Below, one piece after another: positions 16,340-24,800 of a stretch of DNA of 64,000 nucleotides (its first letter is position 1; each line of letters begins with the position of its first letter). This DNA comes from Bacteroidia bacterium (GTDB taxonomy: Bacteria > Bacteroidota > Bacteroidia > Flavobacteriales_D > Sanyastnellaceae). The stretch spans positions 1 through 64,000 of the forward strand of contig JAUICJ010000003.1 in assembly GCA_030427925.1 (NCBI GenBank). Direction: 5' to 3'. The position numbers and the translations under genes were made by a program. The notes beneath the pieces were generated by a model. The model ran no database searches and was not told the origin of the DNA. It saw only the letters and a program-made list of their open reading frames with translations.

Positions 16340-17114
16340 GCTCCTTCACAAAGGTGTCAAGGTCAAATCGGAACCGCGGTCCGTACACTCCTCCTTCCGC
16401 ACGACGCCCCGCAGAAATGACCATGGTGACCTTCGCTCCGCGCGGCAAACCCAACAACCGCCGCACCCGCCAAGCGTCGAACCCTTCCATCGGGCACGAA
16501 TCGAATCCTTCTGCGCGCAGGGCCAGCATGTAATGCGCGCACGCCAGCGCAGTGCTCTTGTGCGCCCACGTGGCCAACTGGGCCAAACTCAGCGGCTCCC
16601 TAGGCGTGGGCGTGCTCCACCCGCGGACCGTAAACCACACCCACTTGAACGGACGGAACACCCCCCAAGGTCCCAAGGTGTACACGAGCTTCGTGATTTT
16701 CTCGAAGTACTGCAAGCCCTTTGCGGGGGTTTTGGGGTCCGATTTCAACCGGCGGATCATCCATTCATTGTGTTCGCGCCACCGATCGGGACGCGCCACG
16801 AAGACGACCAATTCGGGCGCCGTAACGGCCGCCGGTTGGCCCATGCAGATGCGGGCAAGTTCCCGACGCTGGTCCGGATTGCGCACCCAATGAGCTTCCC
16901 AGACTTGCAAGTTGGACGAATTGGGCGCGAGTTGCGCAGAAGCCAAACACCGGCGCATCACGTCCTCCGGTACCTCCTCATCTGCATAAATCCGGACGCT
17001 TCTGCGGGCTTCGACCACGGCGTGGAAACTGGCAGCGTCGTGCTGTGGCGCTGCTGCTGCAACGCGCTTCCTCGACGTCGCCTCCTTCGAATCAAATACC
17101 TTTACCTTAACCAT
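16332..17114 (-). CDS. Nitroreductase family FMN-dependent oxidoreductase
   Basis: The 260-residue product is a member of the nitroreductase-like flavoenzyme superfamily. FMN-binding features are VEARRSVRIYADEEV near residue 35, LAPNSSNLQVWE near 62, and a Gly-rich PRGAKVTMVISAGR segment near the C-terminus. An insert of basic and aromatic residues (about 120-170) is longer than in classical NfsB. It overlaps both neighbours by eight bases, so it is translated within the salvage operon. Substrate is unknown; the position suggests redox work on a nucleoside-derived compound, but that is conjecture. Confidence 0.85.
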   Translation of the reverse strand: MVKVKVFDSKEATSRKRVAAAAPQHDAASFHAVVEARRSVRIYADEEVPEDVMRRCLASAQLAPNSSNLQVWEAHWVRNPDQRRELARICMGQPAAVTAPELVVFVARPDRWREHNEWMIRRLKSDPKTPAKGLQYFEKITKLVYTLGPWGVFRPFKWVWFTVRGWSTPTPREPLSLAQLATWAHKSTALACAHYMLALRAEGFDSCPMEGFDAWRVRRLLGLPRGAKVTMVISAGRRAEGGVYGPRFRFDLDTFVKEHV

Positions 17115-18414
17115 GTTCTTTGCTGATGACGCGTTCAATGAGGGCATCGGTTGCACGGGGGGCCTCCATTCCGAAAGTGTAGGCCTGCTGAACCGAACGG
17201 ATGGCGGCCTCGGCGGCCGCCTCGGTGCGGGCGTGCACCACGCCGAGGTGGTGCCCCGGAGATTCGCCGGTGAAGGCGAGTTCGGTGAGTCCCACGGAGG
17301 CATCAATGGGCGCACCCGGACGGGTGCGTCCACCGCCCAAGGCCACGACCGCCAACCCGATGGCCCGGGAATCAATCCCTGTGACCACGCCTTGCTGCAC
17401 GATCGGAATGGGCTTTCGAACGGGAGCCGAAGGCAACGCGGAGCTCAGGTCGCCGCCCATGGCCGCGACCGACCGCTCGAATCGCTCGTAGGCCGCCCCC
17501 GATTGCCAAGCCCGATCGAGTTGGGCGAGCGCCTCGGGTTCATCCTTTGCCAAACCCGAGTTGATCAGTAATTCGGACGCAAGTGCCCACGTCACCCGAC
17601 GAAGGGGTTCTGAACGCACTTCTCCACGCAGCAACGCCATGGCCTCTTCGATCTCAACGGCATTGCCTGCCGAACGGGCGAGCGGATCGTCCATCCGGGT
17701 GAGCAAGGCCGTGGTGGGCATGCCGCTTCCCGTGCCCACGTCGCAAATGGCTTGGGCCAGCTCGCGGCCTTGTTCGATGGTTTGCATGAAGGCGCCTTTG
17801 CCCACCTTGATGTCCATGACGAGGTGCTCCAAGCCGGCGGCCAACTTTTTCGACAGGATGCTGGCGGTGATGAGGCCGACTTGCTCCACCGTGGCGGTCA
17901 CGTCGCGGAGGGAATAGAGGCGGCGATCGGCTGGGGCGAGGGCGGCAGTTTGGCCTGCGATGGCCACGCCCACGTGCTGGACGATGCGTTGGAAATCGGC
18001 GGGATCGGGATGGGGATTGTAGCCGGGGATGGATTCCAATTTGTCCACGGTTCCCCCCGTGTGCGCCAACCCCCGGCCGGCGATCATCGGCACGTATCCG
18101 CCGCAAGCCGCGAGCAACGGCCCCAGCGCAATGGAGACCAAATCCCCGATTCCGCCGGTTGAATGCTTATCGAAAATGGGCCCGTTGCACGGCACTTCTG
18201 ACCAATCGAGGACCTGTCCGGAATCGCGCATGGCCAAGGTCACGGCGATGCGTTCTTCGGCATTCAGGTCCTGGTAATAGCACGCCATGGCCATCGCGGC
18301 TACCTGTGCATCGGACGCATCGCCTGTGGTAATTCCTTGGACGAAGTTCCGCCACTCGGTCGGGCTCAGTGCCAAGCCGTCACGCTTTGCGCGGATCATC
18401 TCAGGGTAGGTCAT
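17107..18414 (-). CDS. deoA: Thymidine phosphorylase
   Basis: The 435-residue product cleaves thymidine or deoxyuridine with phosphate to the free base and deoxyribose-1-phosphate. The family signature region reads IAGRGLAHTGGTVDKLESI, and the phosphate and substrate motifs KHSTGGIGDL and KVGKGAFM are intact. Length agrees with bacterial DeoA (about 435-440). It overlaps deoC by four bases upstream and the nitroreductase by eight bases downstream. Together with the transporter and aldolase it lets the cell use imported deoxynucleosides as carbon source. Confidence 0.95.
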   Translation of the reverse strand: MTYPEMIRAKRDGLALSPTEWRNFVQGITTGDASDAQVAAMAMACYYQDLNAEERIAVTLAMRDSGQVLDWSEVPCNGPIFDKHSTGGIGDLVSIALGPLLAACGGYVPMIAGRGLAHTGGTVDKLESIPGYNPHPDPADFQRIVQHVGVAIAGQTAALAPADRRLYSLRDVTATVEQVGLITASILSKKLAAGLEHLVMDIKVGKGAFMQTIEQGRELAQAICDVGTGSGMPTTALLTRMDDPLARSAGNAVEIEEAMALLRGEVRSEPLRRVTWALASELLINSGLAKDEPEALAQLDRAWQSGAAYERFERSVAAMGGDLSSALPSAPVRKPIPIVQQGVVTGIDSRAIGLAVVALGGGRTRPGAPIDASVGLTELAFTGESPGHHLGVVHARTEAAAEAAIRSVQQAYTFGMEAPRATDALIERVISKEHG

Positions 18415-19103
18415 CGGATCAGCAAATTAGAGGTGCCGAGGCGGCAAGTTGGGGGGGCAATGTAGTCGGCACCCAGTGCGCGCTCCACCTGGTCAAGATA
18501 GGCATGAGCGGCATCGAGCGTGCGGACGCCACCCGAGATCTTGATGCCTTTGCCGGAGCCGGGAAGCACCTCGAGCAGCGCATCCACCGCTTCCGGCGTG
18601 GCGCCAACGGCGACTTTACCCGTCGATGTTTTGAGGAAATCGGCCCCGGCTTCCAAACACCGCTCTGCCGCTCGCTGCAACTTCCGGGGTTCCCACGGGG
18701 CGCCCGTCTCGAGGATGACCTTCACCGCCCGCGAACCGGCCCATTCGCGGATCAAGGGCATGAGTTCCCTTGCAGGTCCCTCGTCACCCGACCGGAACGC
18801 TTCGTGCGGGAACACCACGTCCCACTCCTCCGCACCACCGGCACGTTGCGCTTCCTCCGCAATCGCTTCGATGGAATGATTTCCCGCGGGAAAGTTCAAC
18901 ACCGTCGCCAACGCAACGTCTTTGCGAACGCGGCGTTCAGCCCACCATTCCACCCATTTTAAGGGAATGCAACAGGCCGCAGGTCCACCTTCCATGGCCT
19001 CTACCCGGTCCAGCATGCGCGCCAAATCCGACTCCTCTTCCTCGAACGTCAGGGTCGTCCAATCCGTGCACGCCAGCACTTGAGCATCCCGCAATGCGCT
19101 CAT
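18411..19103 (-). CDS. deoC: Deoxyribose-phosphate aldolase
   Basis: The 230-residue product splits 2-deoxyribose-5-phosphate into glyceraldehyde-3-phosphate and acetaldehyde. The Schiff-base Lys158 sits in DFLKTSTGK and the second conserved Lys188 in IKISGGVRT. ATG 19103 overlaps the stop of the transporter gene by four bases, which supports this start over longer upstream extensions. The protein is a class I aldolase with a shortened N-terminus relative to E. coli DeoC (259 residues). Confidence 0.94.
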   Translation of the reverse strand: MSALRDAQVLACTDWTTLTFEEEESDLARMLDRVEAMEGGPAACCIPLKWVEWWAERRVRKDVALATVLNFPAGNHSIEAIAEEAQRAGGAEEWDVVFPHEAFRSGDEGPARELMPLIREWAGSRAVKVILETGAPWEPRKLQRAAERCLEAGADFLKTSTGKVAVGATPEAVDALLEVLPGSGKGIKISGGVRTLDAAHAYLDQVERALGADYIAPPTCRLGTSNLLIR

Positions 19104-20350
19104 GTCAACGACAAGAACAACCCCGCAATGGTCGCGGACATCAGGTTCGACAAGGTGGCTGCAAACACCGCCTTCAAGCCAAAACGCGCAATGTCCGGAC
19201 GACGCGAGGGCGCGATGCTCCCCAACCCACCGAGCAAGATGGCGATGCTCGACAAGTTGGCAAATCCACACAAGGCAAAGCTCACAATGGCCTTCGTCTT
19301 TTCGGACAGCACCAAAGCCGGGGCATCGCCGAGGTAGGGGGCGAAGTTGAGGTAGGCTACGAATTCGTTGACGATCAGTTTTTGTCCGATGAAGGAACCT
19401 GCCGTCACCGCTTCGGACCACGGCACCCCGATGAGGAATGCCACCGGCGCAAACACGTAACCGAGGATCCATTCCATGGTCAATTCGGGGAAACCAAACC
19501 AGCCACCGATGCCACCGAACAAGCCGTTGAGGAGGGCGATGAGCGCCACAAAGGCCAAGAGCATGGCGCCCACGTTCAATGCCAATTTCAAGCCCGAGGC
19601 CGCCCCCCCTGCCGCAGCATCGATGACGTTCACTGGCGAATCGTCGCCTTCTGCATCGGCCGCCGCGTCGACCAAGGCCTCGGCGGGCGTTTCGGTTTCT
19701 GGCTTGATGAGTTTCGCGAAGAGGAGGCCACCGGGAGCCGCCATGAACGACGCCGCAATGAGGTATTCGAGGGGAACGCCCATCGAGGCATAGCCGGCGA
19801 GCACGGATCCCGCAACGGAAGCGAGGCCGCCGACCATCACGGCAAAGAGTTCCGAGGAGGTCATGCGCGCGATGAAGGGCCGGACGACGAGGGGGGCTTC
19901 GGTTTGGCCAACAAAAATGTTCGCCGTAGCCGACAGCGACTCGGTCCGCGAAGTCCCCAGCAACTTTCGCAACCCGCCGCCCAGTAAATTGATGACCCAC
20001 TGCATGACCCCGATGTAGTACAAAACGGAAATCAGCGAGGAGAAGAAAATGATGACAGGCAACACGCGGAATGCGAAAATGAACCCCAAACTGCCGTCAT
20101 CAGCCACCAATCCGCCAAACATGAACCCGATCCCGTCGTTTCCGTAATCGATGACGCGAGAAACCCCGTTGGCCGTGGCGAGCAAGGCCTGCTTTCCCCA
20201 TGGAACGTAGAGCACGAAAGCTCCGAAAAACAGCTGAACGGCGAAGGCGCCGAGGACCGTGCGCAACCGAATGGCCCGCCGGTTGTCCGAGAGCAGCAAG
20301 GCCATCCCGATAAGGAAAGCCATGCCGATCAAGCTCATGATGATGCTCAT
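19100..20350 (-). CDS. NupC-type concentrative nucleoside transporter (CNT family)
   Basis: The 416-residue inner-membrane protein has about ten hydrophobic segments and the CNT signature regions SATANIFVGQTEAPLVVRPF and VAGSVLAGYASMG. It would import pyrimidine and possibly purine nucleosides with H+ or Na+. A cytoplasmic-looking acidic loop (ALVDAAADAEGDD) lies near residue 235. The start ATG at 20350 begins with MSIIMSLIGMAFLIGMALLL, a membrane segment. It lies 41 bp after cytidine deaminase and four bases over deoC, in the middle of the salvage operon. Confidence 0.93.
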   Translation of the reverse strand: MSIIMSLIGMAFLIGMALLLSDNRRAIRLRTVLGAFAVQLFFGAFVLYVPWGKQALLATANGVSRVIDYGNDGIGFMFGGLVADDGSLGFIFAFRVLPVIIFFSSLISVLYYIGVMQWVINLLGGGLRKLLGTSRTESLSATANIFVGQTEAPLVVRPFIARMTSSELFAVMVGGLASVAGSVLAGYASMGVPLEYLIAASFMAAPGGLLFAKLIKPETETPAEALVDAAADAEGDDSPVNVIDAAAGGAASGLKLALNVGAMLLAFVALIALLNGLFGGIGGWFGFPELTMEWILGYVFAPVAFLIGVPWSEAVTAGSFIGQKLIVNEFVAYLNFAPYLGDAPALVLSEKTKAIVSFALCGFANLSSIAILLGGLGSIAPSRRPDIARFGLKAVFAATLSNLMSATIAGLFLSLT

Positions 20351-20391
20351 GCCCGCGAAGCTAAGGCAAAGGCCGGCAATTCTGCCCGACG

Positions 20392-20883
20392 TCAGCTCCC
20401 TTGCTTCCCCAGCCCCTTCGCCCGAAAACTGAATGGCAGGTACTGGGCAATGCCTGCCGCCACCGCCACCTCATCGTCTCGGGATTGCAGGATGAGCCGG
20501 ATGGGCGCGGGTTGGCGCAACTCGCATTCTTGGATGACTTGGCGACACCCCCCACAGGGCGAAAACGCCCCCCACTCCGCCTCCCCGTCCGAAGCCACCG
20601 CAAGGGCCGTTACGGCCACCCCGGGAAACTGGCTCAAGGCATGGAACAACGCCACACGCTCCGCGCACATCCCGCTGGGATAGGCCGCGTTCTCTTGATT
20701 GTTCCCGGTGATGACCGCTCCGTTCTCCAACAGCGCTGCGGCTCCCACCCGGAACCCCGAATACGGCGCATAGGCCCGCTTCACGGCTTCATGCGCAGCA
20801 CGCAAGAGCGCCTGATCTGCGGCGGGCAGCTCCTCATAAGCCCACGCTTCGAGGGTGCAGGTGACGTTGATTTCCTTCGGCAT
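20392..20883 (-). CDS. cdd: Cytidine deaminase
   Basis: The 163-residue product deaminates cytidine and deoxycytidine to uridine and deoxyuridine. Zinc ligands Cys73 (in MCAER, with catalytic Glu75), Cys110 and Cys113 (PCGGC) are all present, with the substrate motif NNQENAAYPSG before them. This is the tetrameric short class. The ATG directly abuts the stop of the upstream lipoprotein gene. It feeds uridine-type nucleosides to the phosphorylase encoded two genes downstream. Confidence 0.96.
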   Translation of the reverse strand: MPKEINVTCTLEAWAYEELPAADQALLRAAHEAVKRAYAPYSGFRVGAAALLENGAVITGNNQENAAYPSGMCAERVALFHALSQFPGVAVTALAVASDGEAEWGAFSPCGGCRQVIQECELRQPAPIRLILQSRDDEVAVAAGIAQYLPFSFRAKGLGKQGS

Positions 20884-21630
20884 TCATTCGGGGATTGAAA
20901 GCGGAAAGTACGAATGCGCCGGGATCAACGCCCCATCGACGGACCTGATTCGAACCCAATAGACACCCGATGGCGCCATTTCAGGGAATGCCAAATCAAC
21001 TTCCGACAAAGGGCAGAGCAGTCCGCCCGGTGTGGGCCACGTCCAGGTTTGCAGGACCTCCCCATCAGGGCCTTCCAGCTCCACCCGAACGGAATTCAAG
21101 CCCTCTGCATCGAACACATCGCCGACCAGGCCGATTGAAGTGCCGGGAGCTGCGGTCGGCAAGGGCGATAAGTCGGCAAACGGCACGCCGTTCAGGGAAT
21201 CGAGGGTGACCACGGACGTCGTGGGATTGGAGACCTCGAAGCTGAAGGTGACCGGATCGGTTGTTTGGCCTACCGCATCGACCAATTGCGCCCTCAACTG
21301 CAGGGTTCCCACGACCGAATCGGGCACCACCCAATGGCGACCGACCAGCGCGTTCGTGCCCGAGAGCTCCTGCTCATCGACCAGCGGCCACGACCCCGTC
21401 CGCACTTCAAACGCCTCCTCCAAAGGCACCACCTCCATGGTGGCCATCGCCAGCTCCACATCGTCCACAGCATCCGCCGTGAACGTCACCACATCCCCTG
21501 CCTCCAGTTCCAAGGTTCCGCCGTTCGAAACCCCATTCACCACCACTTCCCATTCCGGCGGCAAGACATCTTCCCGGGAGCAGCCCGCCAATGCGACCAC
21601 CGCCGCGCACACCATCGCACCATGTTTCAT
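20884..21630 (-). CDS. Lipoprotein with Ig-like beta-rich domains
   Basis: The 248-residue product has a lipoprotein signal (VVALAGC, Cys17) and then Val/Thr/Asp-rich sequence typical of one or two beta-sandwich domains, ending in VYWVRIRSVDGA. I do not recognise a named family. It is first in the run of genes leading into the nucleoside-salvage operon (stop and next start are adjacent). A near-consensus GAACTTTG ends 4 nt before the ATG. A role in nucleoside capture at the outer membrane is possible but only inferred from position. Confidence 0.75.
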   Translation of the reverse strand: MKHGAMVCAAVVALAGCSREDVLPPEWEVVVNGVSNGGTLELEAGDVVTFTADAVDDVELAMATMEVVPLEEAFEVRTGSWPLVDEQELSGTNALVGRHWVVPDSVVGTLQLRAQLVDAVGQTTDPVTFSFEVSNPTTSVVTLDSLNGVPFADLSPLPTAAPGTSIGLVGDVFDAEGLNSVRVELEGPDGEVLQTWTWPTPGGLLCPLSEVDLAFPEMAPSGVYWVRIRSVDGALIPAHSYFPLSIPE

Positions 21631-21682
21631 GCCGCAAAGTTCGAATAAAGCACCGAATCAGCCGCATTGGTGGTCGGTCGAT

Positions 21683-21690
21683 TACATTTA
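21683..21690 (+). promoter_or_regulatory. -7 box of the AMP nucleosidase gene
   Basis: TACATTTA ends 4 nt before the ATG at 21695, giving a probably leaderless mRNA. It lies in the 64-bp divergent region shared with the lipoprotein gene. Confidence 0.5.
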
Positions 21691-21694
21691 CCCC

Positions 21695-22468
21695 ATGGAC
21701 AATAAACAAGCGATCGTGAGCAATTGGCTGCCCCGCTACACGGGGGTCGCCTTGGAAGATTTCGGGGAGTACATCTTGTTGACCAATTTCAATTCGTACG
21801 TGGAGTTCTTTGCAAAGGAACATGGCGTTCAGGTGGTCGGCCAGGACAAATCCATGCCCTCCGCCACCGCCGGCGAAGTGACCATCATCAACTTCGGCAT
21901 GGGCAGCGCCAACGCCGCCACCATCATGGACCTGCTCAGCGCCATCTCGCCCAAAGCCGTCCTGTTCTTGGGGAAATGCGGCGCTTTGAAGTCGAAGAAC
22001 AAAGTCGGTGACCTCATTTTGCCCTTGGCGGGCATTCGCGGGGAAGGAACGTCGAACGATTACTTCCCGCCGGAAGTGCCCGCCATGCCGAGCTTCGCCC
22101 TGCAACGGGCGGTTTCCTCGACCATTAGGGACTACAACTGCGACTACTACACGGGGTCGGTGTACACCACGAACCGTCGGGTGTGGGAACACGACGAGGA
22201 ATTCAAGTCCTACCTGCGACGCACCCGAGCCCAAGCCATCGACATGGAAACGGCCACCCTGTTTTCCGTTGGGTTCGCGAACCGATTGCAAGTGGGCGCG
22301 TTGCTCTTGGTCAGCGATGAGCCCATGACCCCGTCGGGCGTGAAAACCGAAGCCAGCGACCGGCACGTCACCCAAAACTTCGTCGAGACGCACGTGCGCA
22401 TCGGCATGGACTCCATCAAGGAGATTCAATCCGAAGGCCGTTCCATCAAGCACCTGAAGTGGAAGTGA
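21695..22468 (+). CDS. amn: AMP nucleosidase (Bacteroidota type)
   Basis: The 257-residue product should hydrolyse AMP to adenine and ribose-5-phosphate. It is the short form found in Bacteroidota, lacking the long N-terminal domain of E. coli Amn (484 residues). The start MDNKQAIVSNWLPRYTG is typical of the family. Phosphorylase-superfamily motifs are NFGMGSANAAT, FLGKCGALK and AIDMETATLFSVG. The stop lies ten bases inside the next gene, so the nuclease-like partner is translated from the same mRNA. The enzyme controls AMP level and adenylate energy charge. Confidence 0.92.
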   Translation: MDNKQAIVSNWLPRYTGVALEDFGEYILLTNFNSYVEFFAKEHGVQVVGQDKSMPSATAGEVTIINFGMGSANAATIMDLLSAISPKAVLFLGKCGALKSKNKVGDLILPLAGIRGEGTSNDYFPPEVPAMPSFALQRAVSSTIRDYNCDYYTGSVYTTNRRVWEHDEEFKSYLRRTRAQAIDMETATLFSVGFANRLQVGALLLVSDEPMTPSGVKTEASDRHVTQNFVETHVRIGMDSIKEIQSEGRSIKHLKWK

Positions 22469-23298
22469 GCCCCGACGCGGTCCTCATCCGAAAGGCCGAC
22501 GGGGAAACCGTACCGTTTGATGAATCGAAATTGCGGGCCTCCCTCGAGCGCAGCGACGCCAAGCCACAAGTCGTCGATGGCATCGTGCGCGAGGTGAGGC
22601 AGCTGCTGGTCGATGGCATGTCCACCCGCACGATTTACCGGGAGGCCTTCAAGCGCCTGCGCGCGCATTCGCGGCATTCCGCGGGTCGGTACCGCCTGAA
22701 GCGCGCATTGTTCGAGCTGGGGCCGTCGGGGTATCCGTTCGAGCATTTCGTGGGCAAATTGATGGAGCATCAGGGCTTTCGCGCCGAAGTGGGCGTGGTG
22801 AAACCCGGGCGCTGTGTATCGCACGAAATGGATGTTTGGGCAAGCGATGGCCAAACCTTGCGCATCGTGGAATGCAAATTTCACAGCGATGCGAAACGCA
22901 AGTCCTCCATCCAAACCGCCCTTTACGTCCAAGCCCGATTCCAGGACCTGATGAGCAACTTGTCCGGGCCGGAAGCGGAACTCAACGCTGTGAGCTACGT
23001 GGTGACCAACACGCGATTCACGTCCGAGGCAGCCGCCTATGGGCGGTGCATGGGCATGCAACTCGTGGGGTGGGATGCGCCGCGAACCGGGTGCTTGAAG
23101 CAGTGGATCGACGAGAGCGGCTTCCATCCCTTGACCTGCCTCAGTGGTTTGAACCGGGCCGAAAAACACAGCTTGCTCGATCGGGGCATCGTGTTGTGCA
23201 GCGAACTGGACGCCGCGCAGCTGAAAGAAGCGGGGGTGCCAGAAAAAAAGCACCACAAGGTGCTTTCAGAATGCGCCTCCATCGTGGAGGCCCGCTGA
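22459..23298 (+). CDS. ATP-cone domain protein with Mrr-like nuclease domain
   Basis: The 279-residue product joins an N-terminal ATP-cone (about 5-90; VLIRKADGETVPFDESKL, GMSTRTIYREAFKRLR) to a restriction-endonuclease-like domain (about 95-190; EHFVGKLMEHQGF, then HEMDVWAS...LRIVECKFH, a D...ExK active site). A C-terminal part (about 190-279) is unassigned. ATP-cones sense ATP or dATP in ribonucleotide reductases and NrdR. Such fusions occur widely in Bacteroidota without known function. The start overlaps AMP nucleosidase by ten bases. Nucleotide-gated DNA cleavage, perhaps in repair or phage defence, is inference. Confidence 0.85.
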   Translation: MEVSPDAVLIRKADGETVPFDESKLRASLERSDAKPQVVDGIVREVRQLLVDGMSTRTIYREAFKRLRAHSRHSAGRYRLKRALFELGPSGYPFEHFVGKLMEHQGFRAEVGVVKPGRCVSHEMDVWASDGQTLRIVECKFHSDAKRKSSIQTALYVQARFQDLMSNLSGPEAELNAVSYVVTNTRFTSEAAAYGRCMGMQLVGWDAPRTGCLKQWIDESGFHPLTCLSGLNRAEKHSLLDRGIVLCSELDAAQLKEAGVPEKKHHKVLSECASIVEAR

Positions 23299-23299
23299 T

Positions 23300-23701
23300 T
23301 TAAAAGTCAGAATCGGTCACCTCGATGGTGTATTCATGCCGCCATTGCGAAGGAATTTTCCGGTCTTCAAACGACTCGATTTCCCAGGTTTCCATGAGCG
23401 TCCAATCCCGGTCCGTCAACGCACCATCCTCATTGTAAATCAACAAGGTATCAATGAAAGCTGCCGGCAAATCCGGATCGATGCGCCCGCCCAACCAGTC
23501 CTCCCTTCCAAGCTCTTGGCGTTCCCCGGCGGGCACGGTCACCGTGTCGAGAGCCATTCCCTGTATGTAGGATGAATGGGCGTGGATGACGGTCACGGGA
23601 CCGCTCGTTTCGTTGGCGATGAAGTAGATCTGTCGGGTGTTGCCTTCACAGCCCATTAGGGCGACGGACGCGGCAAAGAGAGGAAGCACGAAGCGATTCA
23701 T
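23300..23701 (-). CDS. Small lipoprotein
   Basis: The 133-residue product has a lipoprotein signal ending ALMGC and a Trp/Glu-rich beta-type remainder. No family recognised. ATG 23701 is preferred over ATG 23716 because the TAGTTTTG promoter box ends only 1 nt before 23716, leaving no room for a transcript start before it. The gene is convergent with the ATP-cone/Mrr gene, with one base between the stops. Confidence 0.7.
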   Translation of the reverse strand: MNRFVLPLFAASVALMGCEGNTRQIYFIANETSGPVTVIHAHSSYIQGMALDTVTVPAGERQELGREDWLGGRIDPDLPAAFIDTLLIYNEDGALTDRDWTLMETWEIESFEDRKIPSQWRHEYTIEVTDSDF

Positions 23702-23717
23702 GGGGTGATTTTGCATA

Positions 23718-23725
23718 CAAAACTA
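23718..23725 (-). promoter_or_regulatory. -7 box of the small lipoprotein gene
   Basis: TAGTTTTG on the minus strand is an exact TAnnTTTG match, 16 nt upstream of the ATG at 23701. Confidence 0.6.
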
Positions 23726-23771
23726 ACGCCCGCCGCTTTGGTTGCTTCAAGGAGCGAGGGCGAACGTTTTT

Positions 23772-24200
23772 TCACCAGTAGGGATCGTGGGGATCGACCT
23801 CATCGCCGTCGGCTGAATGGGCCAAATCCGAATCGGACAAATCATCCCCGAGCCATTCCTGCGATTCGGCATACCGCCCCAACTCGCTCCAACCGCAAGC
23901 CGTCAATCCCGCCGCCCAGACGCACGAAGAAGCGACTTCGGGACCGACCTGCAGCCCCACGAGCTCCTCGTCGAGCAGGCGCTGCCACGCTGCGCGCACC
24001 GACTGAACTTGGGCCGGCGCCCACGAACGCATGACGCTCAATGTGGCGAGCACGTGCTCGACGGAGTCGAAAGGCATTTGGCCCAAAACAGCCGAAATGC
24101 CGCCCTCAGCGCGGTAAAAAATGCCGCGGTGCGCATGCCGCACAACCCACGACTTGTCTAAAAATTCAGCGTTAACGCCCGGGTGCCAATTGTAAACCAT
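23772..24200 (-). CDS. Hypothetical protein
   Basis: The 142-residue product (from MVYNWHPG) has no signal peptide or membrane segment. It is Trp- and Ala-rich with an acidic C-terminal tail (DDLSDSDLAHSADGDEVD). No family recognised. ATG 24218 is an in-frame alternative six codons upstream; the palindrome CCCGTATACGGG lies between the two starts, so the shorter form is chosen. It sits 36 bp after the stop of the next upstream minus-strand gene and may be co-transcribed with it. Confidence 0.6.
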   Translation of the reverse strand: MVYNWHPGVNAEFLDKSWVVRHAHRGIFYRAEGGISAVLGQMPFDSVEHVLATLSVMRSWAPAQVQSVRAAWQRLLDEELVGLQVGPEVASSCVWAAGLTACGWSELGRYAESQEWLGDDLSDSDLAHSADGDEVDPHDPYW

Positions 24201-24202
24201 GC

Positions 24203-24214
24203 CCCGTATACGGG
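24203..24214. promoter_or_regulatory. 12-bp perfect palindrome CCCGTATACGGG
   Basis: The palindrome begins 2 bp upstream of the proposed ATG of the hypothetical protein at 24200. Position and symmetry would suit a dimeric repressor, but no other copy was seen in the window. Confidence 0.25.
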
Positions 24215-24236
24215 ACACATCCCCAGCGGGTTGCGC

Positions 24237-24743
24237 TCAGAGGTCGTCGCCTTCCGTGATTTGCTGCTCGATCATGTCCGCTGCGATGGCCGCGAGTCCG
24301 ATCAAGCTCCGCAACTCATCCGCTCCGATGTCCGCTGGCGGCTTCACCACGTACTGAATGACGATGCCACCATCGGGGCGTTCGACCACTTCCCACGCGC
24401 CCATTTTGTTTTCGAAGTTGTCCACCAGGAGCAGTCGCATGGTCTCGGCGGTCAGGGCTTGGTCGGTGTCTGCTACCAGCGCCGGAGACATGATGGTGCG
24501 AACCTCCACCTCATCGTACGTGAGGGTGTTCGAGTACACGTAAACGAGCTGCGTGCGGTTGTCGGGCACCTTCACGACCAACTTGAAGTCGCCGTCGGAA
24601 TCGATTTCATAAACGAGGTCTGCTTTATCGAGGGCCTTTTGGCATTTGCGGTCCACTTGCGGGGTGACCTGGGCGCTTCCATAGGTCGCCAAGCCGAGAA
24701 ACAGGCCAGCGATTGCGGCCCGGGTGAGGTTTCGTTTGTGCAT
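24237..24743 (-). CDS. Exported YbjN-like protein
   Basis: The 168-residue product has a signal peptide (AAIAGLFLGLATYGSAQ) and a mature domain with alternating beta strands and helices (FKLVVKVPDNRTQLVYVYSN, a pattern reminiscent of the YbjN fold). The assignment to YbjN is tentative. ATG 24743 is chosen because the signal peptide begins there; ATG 24785 would add 14 residues before it. It is divergent from the repeat-type secreted protein at 24801. Confidence 0.65.
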   Translation of the reverse strand: MHKRNLTRAAIAGLFLGLATYGSAQVTPQVDRKCQKALDKADLVYEIDSDGDFKLVVKVPDNRTQLVYVYSNTLTYDEVEVRTIMSPALVADTDQALTAETMRLLLVDNFENKMGAWEVVERPDGGIVIQYVVKPPADIGADELRSLIGLAAIAADMIEQQITEGDDL

Positions 24744-24800
24744 GGGCGCAAGAAAGGAAAAATTGCGCAACCTCGGGCGTTTCATCGCAACTTAGCGGAC

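Noticed and set aside
22459-23298. The ATP-cone/Mrr protein as part of a classical restriction-modification system
   Set aside because: No DNA methyltransferase or specificity subunit lies nearby, and the ATP-cone is not a restriction-system domain.
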